Counted from the first letter of the stretch, positions 1 to 9,924 are shown. The stretch: 13,026 nt of DNA from Gemmatimonadota bacterium (GCA_019348475.1 JAHWJJ010000069.1:1-13026), one strand, 5' to 3'. Notes: a model not told the origin generated them from the letters alone. Numbers and translations: made by a program.

Positions 1-56
1 TTTCACCCTTTCACCCTTTCACCCTTTCACCCTTTCACCCGTTCACCCGTTCACCG
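1..56. repeat. 8-bp tandem repeat (TTTCACCC)n at window edge
   Basis: Five exact copies of TTTCACCC fill positions 1-40. Two variant copies follow, GTTCACCC at 41-48 and GTTCACCG at 49-56. The array may continue to the left of the window. It ends three bases before a candidate promoter (-35 at 59-64) for the transporter gene, so changes in copy number could alter the sequence immediately upstream of that promoter. The repeat itself is plain in the sequence; any regulatory role is inference. Confidence 0.9.
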
Positions 57-58
57 CA

Positions 59-87
59 TTGACGCTCCCCCCGGGCGCGGGTACGTT
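59..87 (+). promoter_or_regulatory. Candidate sigma-70-type promoter upstream of the MFS transporter
   Basis: TTGACG (59-64) matches the -35 consensus at five of six bases. After a 17-bp spacer, TACGTT (82-87) fits the outer bases of a -10 box. Transcription would start near 94, which is downstream of the TTG codon at 87, the only usual start codon ahead of the first membrane helix. Promoter and start therefore conflict: one is wrong, or the 5' end of this broken gene has also decayed. Confidence 0.3.
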
Positions 88-1634
88 TGCGCGCGCCGCC
101 GGGCCGAATCCACCGCGTCCGAACCACCCCCACCCGCACGCCGCGCGAGGTCCGCCTGGGCAAGCTCACCGTCCTGCTGATCACGGCGTTCGTGGACATG
201 GTGGGCGTGCTGATCGTCATCCCCCTGCTGCCGTTCTACGCCACGGACATGGGGGGCGGCGGGCTGTGGGTGGGCGTGCTGGTCTCCGCCTTTTCGCTGG
301 CCCAGCTGCTGAGCGCCCCACTCTGGGGGCGCGTCTCCGACCGACACGGCCGCCGCCCCGCCCTGCTCATCGGCCTGGGGGCGGCGGCCGTTTCGTACGT
401 GGTGTTCGCGTTCGCGCAGAACCTGTGGATCCTGCTGCTCTCCCGGCTGGTGCAGGGCGCGGGGGGCGGCACCGTGGGCGTGCTGCAGGCGTACGTCGCC
501 GACGCCACCGAGCCGCAGGACCGCGCCAGGAGCCTGGGATGGCTCTCCGCGGCCACCAATGCGGGCGTGGCCATCGGCCCGGTGATCGGCAGCACCAGCA
601 TGGAGCTGGGCCGGTAGGCGCCGGGGCTGCTGGCGGCCGGGCTGTGCGCGGTCAACATGGTGTTCGCCTGGGCGTTCCTGCACGAGACCAACGTCCACGC
701 CCGGCGGCACGACGCCACCCTTCCCCCGCCCATCCGCGGCCGCGCGATGGCCTCTCGCGTGCTGCGCCACCCCCGCGACGCGGCGCCGCGCCTGATCTGG
801 ATCTACGCCATCGGCATGGCCGCGTTCGCGGGGTTCACGGCCACGCTGGCGCTGTTCCTGGCGGCGCGCTTCCAGGTGACGGCCAAGACCATCGGCTACG
901 TCTTCATGTGGACGGGAACGGTGTCCGTGATCGTACGGGCGCTGGTGCTGGGTCGGATGGTGGATGCCCTGGGCGAGGCGCGGCTGGCGCGGCTGGGACA
1001 GACGCTGCTGGGGCTGGGGCTGCTGATGATGCCCTTCACCTGGCGCATCGGCGGGGGGATCACCGTCGATCCGCCCGGCGGCGCGTGGAGCACGTCGGTG
1101 GACGCGCGGCTCGCGGGGGGCGTGGTGGCGCTGCTGCTGATGGCCCTGCTTGCGCGCGTCACCCGGCGGATGGAGCGGCGGGAGCGGGTGCGGATGCTGG
1201 CGATGGTGGGCTTCATCGCCGCGGCGGCCGTCGGCGTGCTCTTCTGGCGCGCCCCGGCCCCGCTCGTCCCGGGGATGGCGGACCGGTTTCCGCTGGAGTG
1301 GCGGTACGTGGCGCTGGCGGTGGTGATCACGACCGTGCCGCTGGGCACGGCGTTCACCTTTCCCTGCGTCACGGCGCTGCTGTCCAAGGTCATCGACCCG
1401 CGGGAGCGGGGAGTGGTGATGGGGGTGCAGCAGAGTTTCGGGGGCGCGGCGCGGGTGCTGGCGCCGCTGCTGGCGGGGTGGATGTTCGATGCGCTGGGCA
1501 CCGGCTTTCCCTTCTGGACCAGCGCGGGCTTCGTGCTGGCCAGCCTCTTCCTCACCTTCGGCATCGACACGGGGGAGGTCCGCGGCGGCACCCCCGCCAC
1601 CGCCGCGCCAGCAGCCGCGCCGGCGGCGCACTGA
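87..1634 (+). pseudogene. MFS drug-efflux-type transporter, interrupted by in-frame TAG
   Basis: This frame encodes a major facilitator superfamily inner-membrane transporter of the TetA-like drug:proton antiporter kind. Helix 1 lies at residues 27-51. Motif A, GRVSDRHGRR, is at residues 81-90. The antiporter motif C-like stretch GVAIGPVIGS is at 160-169. Codon 177 (bases 615-617) is TAG, after which the same frame continues without further stops to a TGA at 1632-1634 through helix 6 (APGLLAAGLCAVNMVFAWAF) and the C-terminal bundle. The total of about 515 codons exceeds a usual 400-residue MFS protein because of an extra basic loop and hydrophobic segments around residues 345-410. The start is uncertain: TTG at 87 is the only usual start before helix 1 and has no clear ribosome site; the next, ATG at 198, is inside helix 1. 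The first half alone (176 aa) would be non-functional. A sequencing error at one base, or true decay, would both explain this. Confidence 0.8.
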
Positions 1635-1660
1635 GGGTCTGCGGCACGCAGGCGCGAGCG

Positions 1661-1697
1661 GAGGGGCCGCACCCGCGCGGTGCGCCCCTCGCGTTTT
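1661..1697 (+). terminator. Rho-independent terminator of the MFS gene
   Basis: A GC-rich hairpin lies 26 bases after the transporter stop. The left arm, GAGGGGCCGCACC, pairs with GGTGCGCCCCTC with one bulged C and a loop of CGCGC. It is followed after GCG by TTTT (1694-1697). The short T-run makes this moderate rather than certain. Confidence 0.55.
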
Positions 1698-1856
1698 CCG
1701 GCCCCAAGACGGTGCTGCGCGCTCCTCGACGCGCGAACGCGCGATCATGAATCCTCCGCTCTTCTGTGCAGCCCCCCCCAGAGCATCACGCGGAGGGGGC
1801 GCGGCGAGGAGCCGGCAATCTCTCCATCCCACTCAGGGAGCACGCGTGCCGCACGC

Positions 1857-1890
1857 GAAAAGGCCGGAGCCCCGTCGGGAGCTCCGGCCT
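1857..1890 (-). terminator. Rho-independent terminator of the S8 protease gene
   Basis: AGGCCGGAGC (1861-1870) and GCTCCGGCCT (1881-1890) are perfect 10-bp inverted arms around a 10-base loop. Read on the minus strand the stem runs straight into a short T-run (AAAA at 1858-1861 on plus), 58 bases after the protease stop codon. The plus-strand side has no T-run, so it serves the minus strand. Confidence 0.7.
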
Positions 1891-1948
1891 CTCTGTCGAT
1901 CCGAGCCGTCCGTCCGCCGATCCGGGCCGGGCGACCGGCGCCCGTGGA

Positions 1949-3073
1949 TTAGCGGTGGGCGATCGGGTCAGGGTTGCCGTCGGGGTCGCCGCAGGCGTTG
2001 CCGCTGGTGCGGATGCCGCCCATCAGCAGGATGCCCGCCACGTGCGGCGCGGCCATGGAGGTGCCGCTCATGGTGGTGGTGCCGCCGCCCTTCCTGGTGG
2101 AAAGGATGCTGGCGCCCGGCGCCGCATAGTCCACCGGCGGGTTGCCGTAGTTGGACCACGAGGTCAGGCAGTCGTTGCTGCCGGTCGCCGAGATGGTGTA
2201 GACGTTGTTCCCGTTCACGCGGGCCGGCGTGAAGTTGTTGGCGTCGGCGCCGTCGTTGCCGGCCGCGATCACCATCCGGATGCCCAGCGCGGCCACGTCC
2301 ACCACCGCCGCCTCCAGGGTGGCGTTGGTGCCGCTGCCGCCCAGGCTCATGTTGGCCACGTCGCCCGGGGCGCCGTTCAGGCCCACGTAGTTGACCCCGT
2401 TGAGCACGCCTTCCCAGGTGCCGCTGCCGCTGTTGCCCAGCACGCGCACCGAGCAGACGTACGCGTTGGCGGCCACGCCCACCACGTCCTGGGTGTTGTT
2501 CTTGGCGGCCACCGTGCCGGCGACGTGCGTGCCGTGCCCGTTGCCGTCGCTGGGATCCCGGCCGGCGAAGTGCACGTGGCAGGCGCGGCTGGTGTTCAGG
2601 TCGGTGTGGCTCATGTCGATGCCGCTGTCGATGATCCACGCCGTCTTCCCGGTGCCGTCGCCGGCGCCGCCCACGCGGGTAATGCCCCACGGGGTGGTCT
2701 GGCCGCCGCCGCCGCCACCGCCGCCCGGACGCGCCATGCCCTCGACCGGGTGGATGAGCGACACCGGGCCGTCCTTCTCCACGATCTCCACCCGCGGGTC
2801 CGACAGGATGGCGCCCATGCGCGATTCGGGGATCACGGCCGAGAAGCCGGGGGCCGCGTGGTGGCGCAGGTAGCGAATCGCGAAGCCGTTGCCGCGGGCC
2901 AGGTCGTTGGCCGCCGCCGTCACGTCCACACCGTCCTTGAAGGTCACAAGGTAGATGGGCGCGTTCTCGGAGCGGGCCAGCGAGGCGTCGCCGGGGGTGG
3001 CGACGGGGCCGTCCTGGCACGCCCCAAGGGCGAAGGCGGCGGCCAGGGCTGCGGCGGGAAAGCTGCGACGCAT
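1949..3073 (-). CDS. S8 family (subtilisin-like) serine protease, lipoprotein, with I9 prodomain
   Basis: The 374-residue protein is a secreted subtilase. Its signal peptide ends in a lipobox (ALGAC, Cys19), so it is probably a lipid-anchored envelope protease. Residues 39-105 resemble an inhibitor I9 propeptide, which assists folding and is then cut off. An eight-glycine linker (117-124) follows. The catalytic domain shows the triad: Asp149 in IIDSGID, His180 in NGHGTHVAG and Ser339 in SGTSMAAPHVAG. The oxyanion Asn273 sits in AAGN. Cysteines at 165, 207, 302 and 361 could form disulfides. The start ATG at 3073-3071 is supported by AGGAG about six bases upstream; the stop is TAA. No C-terminal PPC or sorting domain is present. 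It is convergent with the MFS gene and separated from the upstream kinase operon by 600 bp, so it is probably transcribed alone. Substrate unknown. Confidence 0.95.
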   Translation of the reverse strand: MRRSFPAAALAAAFALGACQDGPVATPGDASLARSENAPIYLVTFKDGVDVTAAANDLARGNGFAIRYLRHHAAPGFSAVIPESRMGAILSDPRVEIVEKDGPVSLIHPVEGMARPGGGGGGGGQTTPWGITRVGGAGDGTGKTAWIIDSGIDMSHTDLNTSRACHVHFAGRDPSDGNGHGTHVAGTVAAKNNTQDVVGVAANAYVCSVRVLGNSGSGTWEGVLNGVNYVGLNGAPGDVANMSLGGSGTNATLEAAVVDVAALGIRMVIAAGNDGADANNFTPARVNGNNVYTISATGSNDCLTSWSNYGNPPVDYAAPGASILSTRKGGGTTTMSGTSMAAPHVAGILLMGGIRTSGNACGDPDGNPDPIAHR

Positions 3074-3675
3074 GACGTTCTCCTCGGTTGTGGAGGATCC
3101 GTGCGGGCCCCGCGCCAGGCTCCCCTGCAGAGGGGCGAGCGGTGGCGAGGCGGCCCGCGAAAGGTGCGCCGGAGGAAGGCAAGCACGGGGCCCCTTTGGC
3201 CAGATTCGACCCAAGCCTATGACAGGATGCACTTTACGCGCGGTCCGCTCCCCCCGCGGGCGGCCGGCGCGCGTGCACCAGAATGGTGCAGGCGAACCAG
3301 TCCGATGCAGCGCCCGCCGTGCGGTCAGCCGGGCGGTGCATCGTTTCAGGACACTAGATTCACGAGGGGGATCGCGAACTGACGATCCGACGAAGCGCGC
3401 CTCGCGCGATCCTGACGCGTGCTGGATCTGCGCGGGCGCCGGCCGAGGACCTGCTCCGCCGCGCCCGGCGCTGGAACGTGGCGTACCGGTGTGGTCCCGG
3501 GTGGAGCGGGGCCGGCCGTGCGGGCGCGGCCTTGCGGGCGAGTCCGCGGCGTGCGGCAGGCCAAAAGTCGGGGTGAGTAGATTCGCGGTCGGCGCCGAAA
3601 GCCTGCACCGGGACAGATCCCGCGGGTGCCTCCCCCGGACTGGCCGTTGCCTGCCGGCCACCCTGCAACGAGCGG
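3074..3675. other. Intergenic region between kinase operon and protease gene
   Basis: About 600 bases lie between the stop of the histidine kinase and the start of the protease, both on the minus strand. Short open frames here show no recognisable protein. The region must hold the 3' end of the kinase operon and probably the protease promoter, but I see no convincing -35/-10 pair. A weak hairpin (TGGCCG with CGGCCA, around 3640-3660) lies just after the kinase stop and has no T-run. The one clear element is the palindrome at 3274-3290, listed separately. Confidence 0.6.
3274..3290. promoter_or_regulatory. Operator-like palindrome TGCACCA-GAA-TGGTGCA
   Basis: Perfect 7-bp inverted arms surround a 3-base centre, about 200 bp upstream of the protease start. 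The size and symmetry suit a dimeric regulator binding site. No T-run follows, so it is not a terminator. Binding is inference only. Confidence 0.35.
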
Positions 3676-5947
3676 TCAGCCGGATGAAACGGGAAGGGTG
3701 AAGTGAAAGGTGCTCCCTTCGCCGGGGGTGCTCTCGACCCAGATCTGCCCCCCGTGCGCCTCGACGATGCTCTTTGCGATGGCCAGCCCCAGCCCCGCGC
3801 CCGCCTTGCCGCCGCGCCGCGCCTGCCAGATCCGGTCGAACAGCCGCGGCAGGTGCTCTCGCTCGATCCCCGGGCCCGTGTCGCGCACCCAGAAGCGCAC
3901 GTAGTCCACCGCGCGCTCCGCCCCCACCTCTACCCGTCCCCCGGCCGGCGTGAACTTGATGGCGTTGCCCACCAGGTTGCCGAACACCTGCAGCATCCGT
4001 CCGTAGTCCGCCTGCGCCGGCGGCACGTCCACCGCGTCGGCGGCCGTGAGCGCCACCCCCTTCTCCTCCGCAACGGGGCGGAACATCTCCTCCGCCGCGC
4101 AGACCAGGACCGAGGGGGCGCAGGGGCGCGGGTTCATCTCCACCACCCCGCTCTCCAGCGACGACACCTCCAGCAGGTCCTGCGTGAGCGCCGTCATCTG
4201 CTCGGCTGAGCGGCGGATGACCTCCACCTGGCGGCGGTCGCGCTCGCTCAGCCGCTCCACCTCGCCGTACTCCCCCAGCACCGTGCTGGCGATGAGCACC
4301 GCGTTCAGCGGGTTGCGCAGGTCGTGCGAGACCACCGCCACCACCTCGTCGCGCGCGCGCACCGCCTGCCGCGCCTGCTCGTACAGCCGCGCGTTCTCCA
4401 CCGCCAGCGCCGCGCGCCGCGCCACCTCTTCGGCCAGCGCCAGGTCCGGCGCGGCGTACGGATCGCCCCCGGTGCGCGCCAGCGAGATGGCGCCCAGCGT
4501 GCGCCCCTTGGCGCGGATGGGGATCACCATGGCCGACGAAAGCCCCAGCGCCCGCACCATGTCGCGGTGGTCCGGGCCGGTGCACAGCGCCTGCAGCCCC
4601 GCCTCGTCCACCGTCTCCATCAGCTCCGGCTCGCCCGTGCGCAGCGCCCGCATCACCGGCTGATCGGGGTCGAGGGGGATGGGAAAGCGGCGCAGCACCC
4701 CCCGCACCAGCTCCTCGCGCGCCGGGTCCCGGTGCGCGATGCCGTGCGCGCGCACCGTCTCGCCCTCCTCCACGTGCACGATGCAGTAGTCCGCCAGGTT
4801 GCCCGCGCACAGCCGCGCCAGCTGCTGGATGACCTCGCGCGGCTCCAGCGACGACGACAGCACCTCGCTGACCTCCGCCAGCAAGTGCTCCTTGCGCACC
4901 TGGCGCAGCTCCTCGGTTACGTCGGTGAAGGTGCTGACGGCCGCCACGGTGCGCCCCTCCGCGTCCACCACCGGCGAGGCGCTGACGCGCAGGGTGGCCC
5001 GGGTGCCGTCGCCCAGGCGGTAGGGCACCTCCTGGTCCACGATGGTCTCGCCGCGCAGGAGCACGCGGGCCATGGGGTACTCTTCCGGCGGCAGGGGCGT
5101 GCCGTCCGCGCGCAGCATTCCCCGCTCCGCGTACTCGCCGATGCGCAGCGGGCGGACGGGGTGGCGCAGGATGCGCTCGGCCTCGGCGTTGTGCATCACG
5201 ATGCGCCCGTCCGGCGCCTCCGCGATCAGCACGCCGCCGGGCATCTGCCGCAGCACCGACTCCAGGAACGCGCGCTGCCGCTGCGCCTCCGAGCGCGCCG
5301 CCTCTTCGCGCAGCAGGGCGGCGCGGTCTTCCTCCGCCCGGCGCCGCTCGGTGACGTCGCGCACCAGCCAGCGCAGCCCCGTGCCGCCGGCCGAGCCGTC
5401 GTGCACCGCGGCCACGGTGCACGAGACGGGGACGGCGGCCACGGCGCCGCGCGGCTGCAGCCAGGTCTCCCACTCGTCCAGGCGGCCCAGCGTGGACGCC
5501 TGCTCCACCCGCGTGCGAAAGTCGTGGCGCGCGGACCGGGGGACGAACACGTAGAGCGGTTTTCCCTTCAGCCGGCTGCCGCGCACGTTCAGCAGCGCAG
5601 CGGCGGCGTGGTTCGCCTCGGCGATGGTCCCCGCCGCGTCCGTGACCAGGTAGGCGTCGGGCGCCATCTGAAAGAGCTCCTCGTAGCGCACCCGCTCGGC
5701 GTCGATGATCGCCTGCGAGTCCTCGAGCTGCTCGTTCTGGATGCGCAGCTCCTCCTCGGTTGCGCGCAACTCCTCCAGCGCCGTGGTCAGCGCCTCGACC
5801 GCCAGCTCCGCCCGCGGGTCGTCGGTACCGGCGCGCTCGCGCAGCTGGCGGATCTGCTCGCGCGAGTGGCGCACCTGCTCGTCGAAGTGCTGGTGCGACA
5901 CCGGCGAGGGCTCGCCCGCGGCGGGGCGGGGGCGCGGCGCCCCGGGC

Positions 5948-5961
<14 letters not shown>
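3676..5961 (-). CDS. Sensor histidine kinase, PAS-PAS-GAF-HisKA-HATPase_c
   Basis: The 761-residue protein is a soluble sensor kinase; no membrane helix is seen. After a proline-rich start comes a charged helical stretch (24-95). PAS1 lies at about 93-205, PAS2 at about 230-353 and a GAF domain at about 358-530. HisKA carries the phospho-acceptor His546 in VVSHDLRNP. The ATPase domain has the N-box (Asn666 in GNLVGNAIKF), the G1 box Asp694-x-Gly696-x-Gly698, and GAGLGLAIAK from 721. All key residues are present, so it should autophosphorylate. There is no receiver domain and no response regulator beside it, so its partner is unknown. The ATG at 5961 overlaps the end of the CheR gene by 14 bases, suggesting coupled translation; a GTG at 5901 is an alternative start. 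The same frame is open further upstream to 6066, but that would run deeper into the CheR gene. It probably acts downstream of the CheB/CheR pair as the output of one signalling unit. Confidence 0.9.
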
Positions 5962-7842
<1,881 letters not shown>

Positions 7843-7846
<4 letters not shown>

Positions 7847-8442
7847 TCGTTCGTGCGGTGGGCCTGTTCGATCAGCTGCACCAGGCGCGGGGCGATCGCG
7901 GGCAGGGGCAGCACCTCGCTCACCCCGCCCGCCCGCAGCGCGGAGCCCGGCATTCCGAAGTGGGCGGAGGTGCCCCGGTCCTGTGCGAGCACCGTGCCCC
8001 CGGCGTTGCGCACCTGCACGCTCCCCGCGGCGCCGTCCTCCCCCCGCCCGGTAAGGACGACGGCGATGACGGGCGCGCCGGCATCGGCCAGCGAATCCAG
8101 CAGCACGTCCGCCGAGGGGCGGGAAAAGTGCACCGGGTCAGTGTCGGTAAGGGCCAGCATACGGCCCGCGCGGATGCGCAGGTGGCGGCCCGCCGGGGCC
8201 ACGTACACCGTCCCCGCGCACAGCGCGTCGCCGTCGGACGCCGGCTGCACCCGCAGCACCGTGCGCGTCTCCAGGATCTGCGGCAGCTGGCTGACGCGCC
8301 CGCTCTCCAGGTGCTGCATCACCAGCACGGCGGCGGGAAACGAAGCCGGCAGCGCCGCCAGCACCCTGCTGAGCGCCTGCAGCCCGCCCAGGGAGGCCAC
8401 CAGCGCGACCACGGGGAGCGCGGAGTGCGGCGCGGGGTCCAT
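7843..8442 (-). CDS. cheB: CheB-type protein-glutamate methylesterase, no receiver domain
   Basis: The 199-residue protein is a lone CheB catalytic domain. The family triad is present: Ser17 in VASLGG, His44 in VMQHLESG and Asp136 in LTGRGEDG. CheB removes methyl groups from glutamates that CheR methylates, and the two genes overlap by four bases (ATGA). The N-terminal receiver domain found in classical chemotaxis CheB (about 350 residues) is absent, so phosphorylation cannot control it in the usual way; control may come through complex formation with the CheR-PAS protein. The start ATG at 8442-8440 has only a weak ribosome site (GGGA close to the ATG). It is the first gene of the operon, and its upstream gap is shared with the divergent gene at 8829. 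The SLGG instead of the more usual STGG around the serine is a small variation. Confidence 0.9.
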
Positions 8443-8828
8443 GTCCCGGGCAGAAAAGGCGGTCGGGTGCGTTTCTGGATGACGTAAAACGGCGCCCGGG
8501 GAGCGGGCGGGCGGACCGGCGCGGACCCGTGCCGGGGCGCGGACGCGCGCCCCGGGGGTTCACTTCGGTGCTTTTTCCCGGGGCCGCCGTACCCCGTGCG
8601 GCGCTGGCGTGCTGATTCCGCAAGGTGCGCGGCGGGCGGCAAAAAGTCAAATCCGGATCAGGAACAGACGGTGCCGCGGCGCGGCGCGCCGGCCCGGGCG
8701 GGGGGTTCGCGCCGTGCATGGCTGGCGTCGCAACACGGTGTACGGATGCGGACGTTGCATGCGCGCGCTTCTTGCACTCGTGCACCGCCCGTCGCGGAGG
8801 CACCCACCCCAGCAGGGCACGGGCGACC
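8443..8828. other. Intergenic region between divergent cheB and small hypothetical gene
   Basis: About 385 bases should contain both divergent promoters. I see no strong -35/-10 pair on either strand. The clearest structure is the perfect inverted repeat at 8532-8555. The frame of the downstream small gene stays open back to a GTG at 8625, but the translation there is Arg/Gly/Ala-rich and looks non-coding. Confidence 0.55.
8532..8555. repeat. Perfect 10-bp inverted repeat with GACG loop
   Basis: CCGGGGCGCG (8532-8541), loop GACG, then CGCGCCCCGG (8546-8555). It would form a very stable RNA hairpin on either strand. No T-run adjoins it, so a simple terminator is unlikely. It lies about 90 bp upstream of cheB and could sit in that operon's leader. 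Confidence 0.6.
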
Positions 8829-9179
8829 ATGGGCGCGAATCGCAAGGACCAGCTGGAGCAGAGGCTGATCGACCACGAGGTCCGCCTGAGCGAAGCGCGC
8901 GAAACCGGGTACCGGTACACCGCGGCGCGGGAGCTGCGCCGGGAGCGCGGCAGCAGGGAGGCGGACCGGCGCTGGTACCGCGGCGAGCTGGTGGCCATGC
9001 TCACGGCCGCGCGCACCGAGCGCGAACTGCACGGGCTGGGCCTTTCGGACCAGGTGGTGCGCGAGGCGCGGCTGGGAGATTCGCTGCTGGAGGCGTGGAT
9101 GCGCTTTCATCCGCAGCCGTATCATCCTGCCGCGCCGGCGACGGATCGAGCAGAGCGGGCCGACCAGGCGCGGACGTAG
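8829..9179 (+). CDS. Small charged hypothetical protein
   Basis: I do not recognise this 116-residue protein. It begins MGANRKDQLEQRLIDHEVRL and is rich in Arg, Glu and Ala. Residues 5-70 look like one or two amphipathic charged helices, perhaps a coiled coil. Residues 71-93 (LSDQVVREARLGDSLLEAWM) also look helical, followed by a Pro/His stretch (FHPQPYHP) and a short charged tail. There is no signal peptide or membrane segment. The ATG at 8829 was chosen because the composition upstream in the same frame looks non-coding; the ribosome site is weak. It is divergent from cheB and is followed after 31 bases by the repeat cluster. Third codon positions are strongly GC, supporting a real gene, but no function can be given. 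Confidence 0.55.
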   Translation: MGANRKDQLEQRLIDHEVRLSEARETGYRYTAARELRRERGSREADRRWYRGELVAMLTAARTERELHGLGLSDQVVREARLGDSLLEAWMRFHPQPYHPAAPATDRAERADQART

Positions 9180-9210
9180 ACGGCAGGCGCACGGGAGGTC
9201 GGCGGATCTC

Positions 9211-9375
9211 GCGCCGGAGCGGCTGAAGCCGCCGCAACGACAGCGGAAAGCCCCGCAAACCCCGCGGGGCTTCAACCGCGCGACGGGTGAGGCCGCGGCG
9301 ATTCCCCACGCTCCTCTCAGAAACTGTCACTCCGCGGGAGCGCACGCGACGCACTCGCCCTTGGCGGCGGCGTCC
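9211..9375. repeat. Tandem repeat unit 1 (165 bp, hairpin-bearing)
   Basis: The unit begins GCGCCGGAGCGGCTGAAGCC and contains a small inverted repeat (GCGGCT-GA-AGCCGC). It also has a perfect 9-bp hairpin: AAGCCCCGC (9248-9256), loop AAACCCC, GCGGGGCTT (9264-9272). Unit 2 follows directly with the same order of landmarks. It begins 31 bases after the small hypothetical gene, so its hairpin might also end that transcript. Confidence 0.85.
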
Positions 9376-9538
9376 GCGCCGGAGCGGCTAAAGCCGCCGC
9401 AACGACAGCGGAAAGCCCCGCAAACCCCGCGGGGCTTCAACCCGCGCGAGGGGTGAGCCGGCGTCGATTCCCCACGCTCCTGCCAGAATCTGTGATTCCC
9501 GCGCACGCGACGCAGCTCGTGCGTTCGCGGCGGCGTCC
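9376..9538. repeat. Tandem repeat unit 2 (163 bp, hairpin-bearing)
   Basis: This is a close copy of unit 1, with the 9-bp hairpin at 9413-9421 and 9429-9437. The first 55 bases are almost identical to unit 1 (GCGGCTAAAGCCGC in place of GCGGCTGAAGCCGC). The second half is more diverged but keeps GATTCCCCACGCTCCT, CAGAA and the closing GGCGGCGTCC. The pattern suggests a genome-wide intergenic repeat family, which is inference. Confidence 0.85.
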
Positions 9539-9579
9539 GCGCCGGAGCGGCTAAAGCCGCCGCAACGCCGGACGAAAAT
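9539..9579. repeat. Tandem repeat unit 3, left fragment
   Basis: The first 30 bases match units 1 and 2 up to GCCGCCGCAACG. The unit then reads CCGGACGAAAAT and the similarity stops. The last 17 bases (9563-9579) recur exactly at 11575-11591, where the missing right part of a unit begins. Confidence 0.75.
9563..9579. repeat. 17-bp direct repeat, left copy
   Basis: CAACGCCGGACGAAAAT is identical to 11575-11591 in the same orientation. Flanking bases differ on both sides (G versus T before, C versus G after), so the match is exactly 17 bases. It marks the left junction of the proposed insertion. Its last seven bases also belong to the first IS-type end motif, so it may not be a simple target duplication. 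Confidence 0.85.
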
Positions 9580-9610
9580 CTGACAGATCTGGCGGTCGAA
9601 AATCTGACAG
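9573..9610. repeat. Duplicated 14-bp IS-type end motif
   Basis: CGAAAATCTGACAG occurs at 9573-9586 and again at 9597-9610, 24 bases apart. Closely spaced short repeats of this sort at the outer ends are typical of IS21-family elements, where they are transposase binding sites. The istB-like remnant lies just beyond, pointing toward this end, as expected for the istB-proximal end of such an element. Confidence 0.55.
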
Positions 9611-9714
9611 TCGGAAGGGGGTGACGAGCCCTGTCGTTCGTCGCAGTTCAAAGCGGTTGACCTTTCGTTCCCACCCTGAGTGAGTCGGGGCCAAGGCCCC
9701 GAGGCCCTTCAGGG

Positions 9715-9924
9715 TCAGCGGTCCGCGCGAAGCCGGCGTGGTGGCGCAGGCGGTATCTGTTGCCGCGGACATTCACGATGTGGCAGTGGTGCAGGAGGCG
9801 TCGTCGACGCGGCGACATCCGTACCGGGTACTCCCAGCGGAGTGACCGCATCGAGAGAACGCCGCCGACCAAGTGGGAGCTGCTGCGCGCGAGCGCCCTC
9901 CGGGGCGACGAACACCAGGGTCAA
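9715..9924 (-). pseudogene. istB: Decayed C-terminal part of istB (IS21-family helper ATPase)
   Basis: On the minus strand 9738-9809 encodes LLHHCHIVNVRGNRYRLR, which closely resembles the C-terminal end of IS21-family IstB proteins (DRLLHH.H...IRG.SYRLR in the family, from memory). The sequence before it in that frame does not look like IstB. In the frame one step away, QQLPLGR and GTDVAAS (down to about 9805) fit better, so a frameshift near 9800-9805 is likely. The ATP-binding N-terminal two thirds and the istA transposase are missing. IstB is the ATPase that helps IstA choose the target; this piece cannot work. Duplicated end motifs at 9573-9610 lie on its C-terminal side. Identification rests on one good motif, so confidence is moderate. 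Confidence 0.5.

Noticed and set aside
51..1832. 593-codon open frame on the minus strand opposite the MFS gene
   Set aside because: Its translation is Arg/His/Gln/Gly-rich without any domain; it is the antisense shadow of a GC-rich membrane protein gene.
2702..2730. GCC-rich triplet run as a microsatellite
   Set aside because: It encodes the Gly8 linker of the protease in frame and is mixed in codon use (CCG, CCA), so a protein-level linker is the simpler reading.
1949..5473. 1174-codon minus-strand frame joining the protease to a stretch inside the kinase gene
   Set aside because: Only the last 374 codons look like protein and they have their own ATG, ribosome site and signal peptide. The upstream part is an alternative frame of the kinase gene, low in complexity.
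9211..9579. Possible CRISPR array
   Set aside because: The repeated unit is about 165 bp and continuous, with no short repeats separated by unique spacers and no cas genes.
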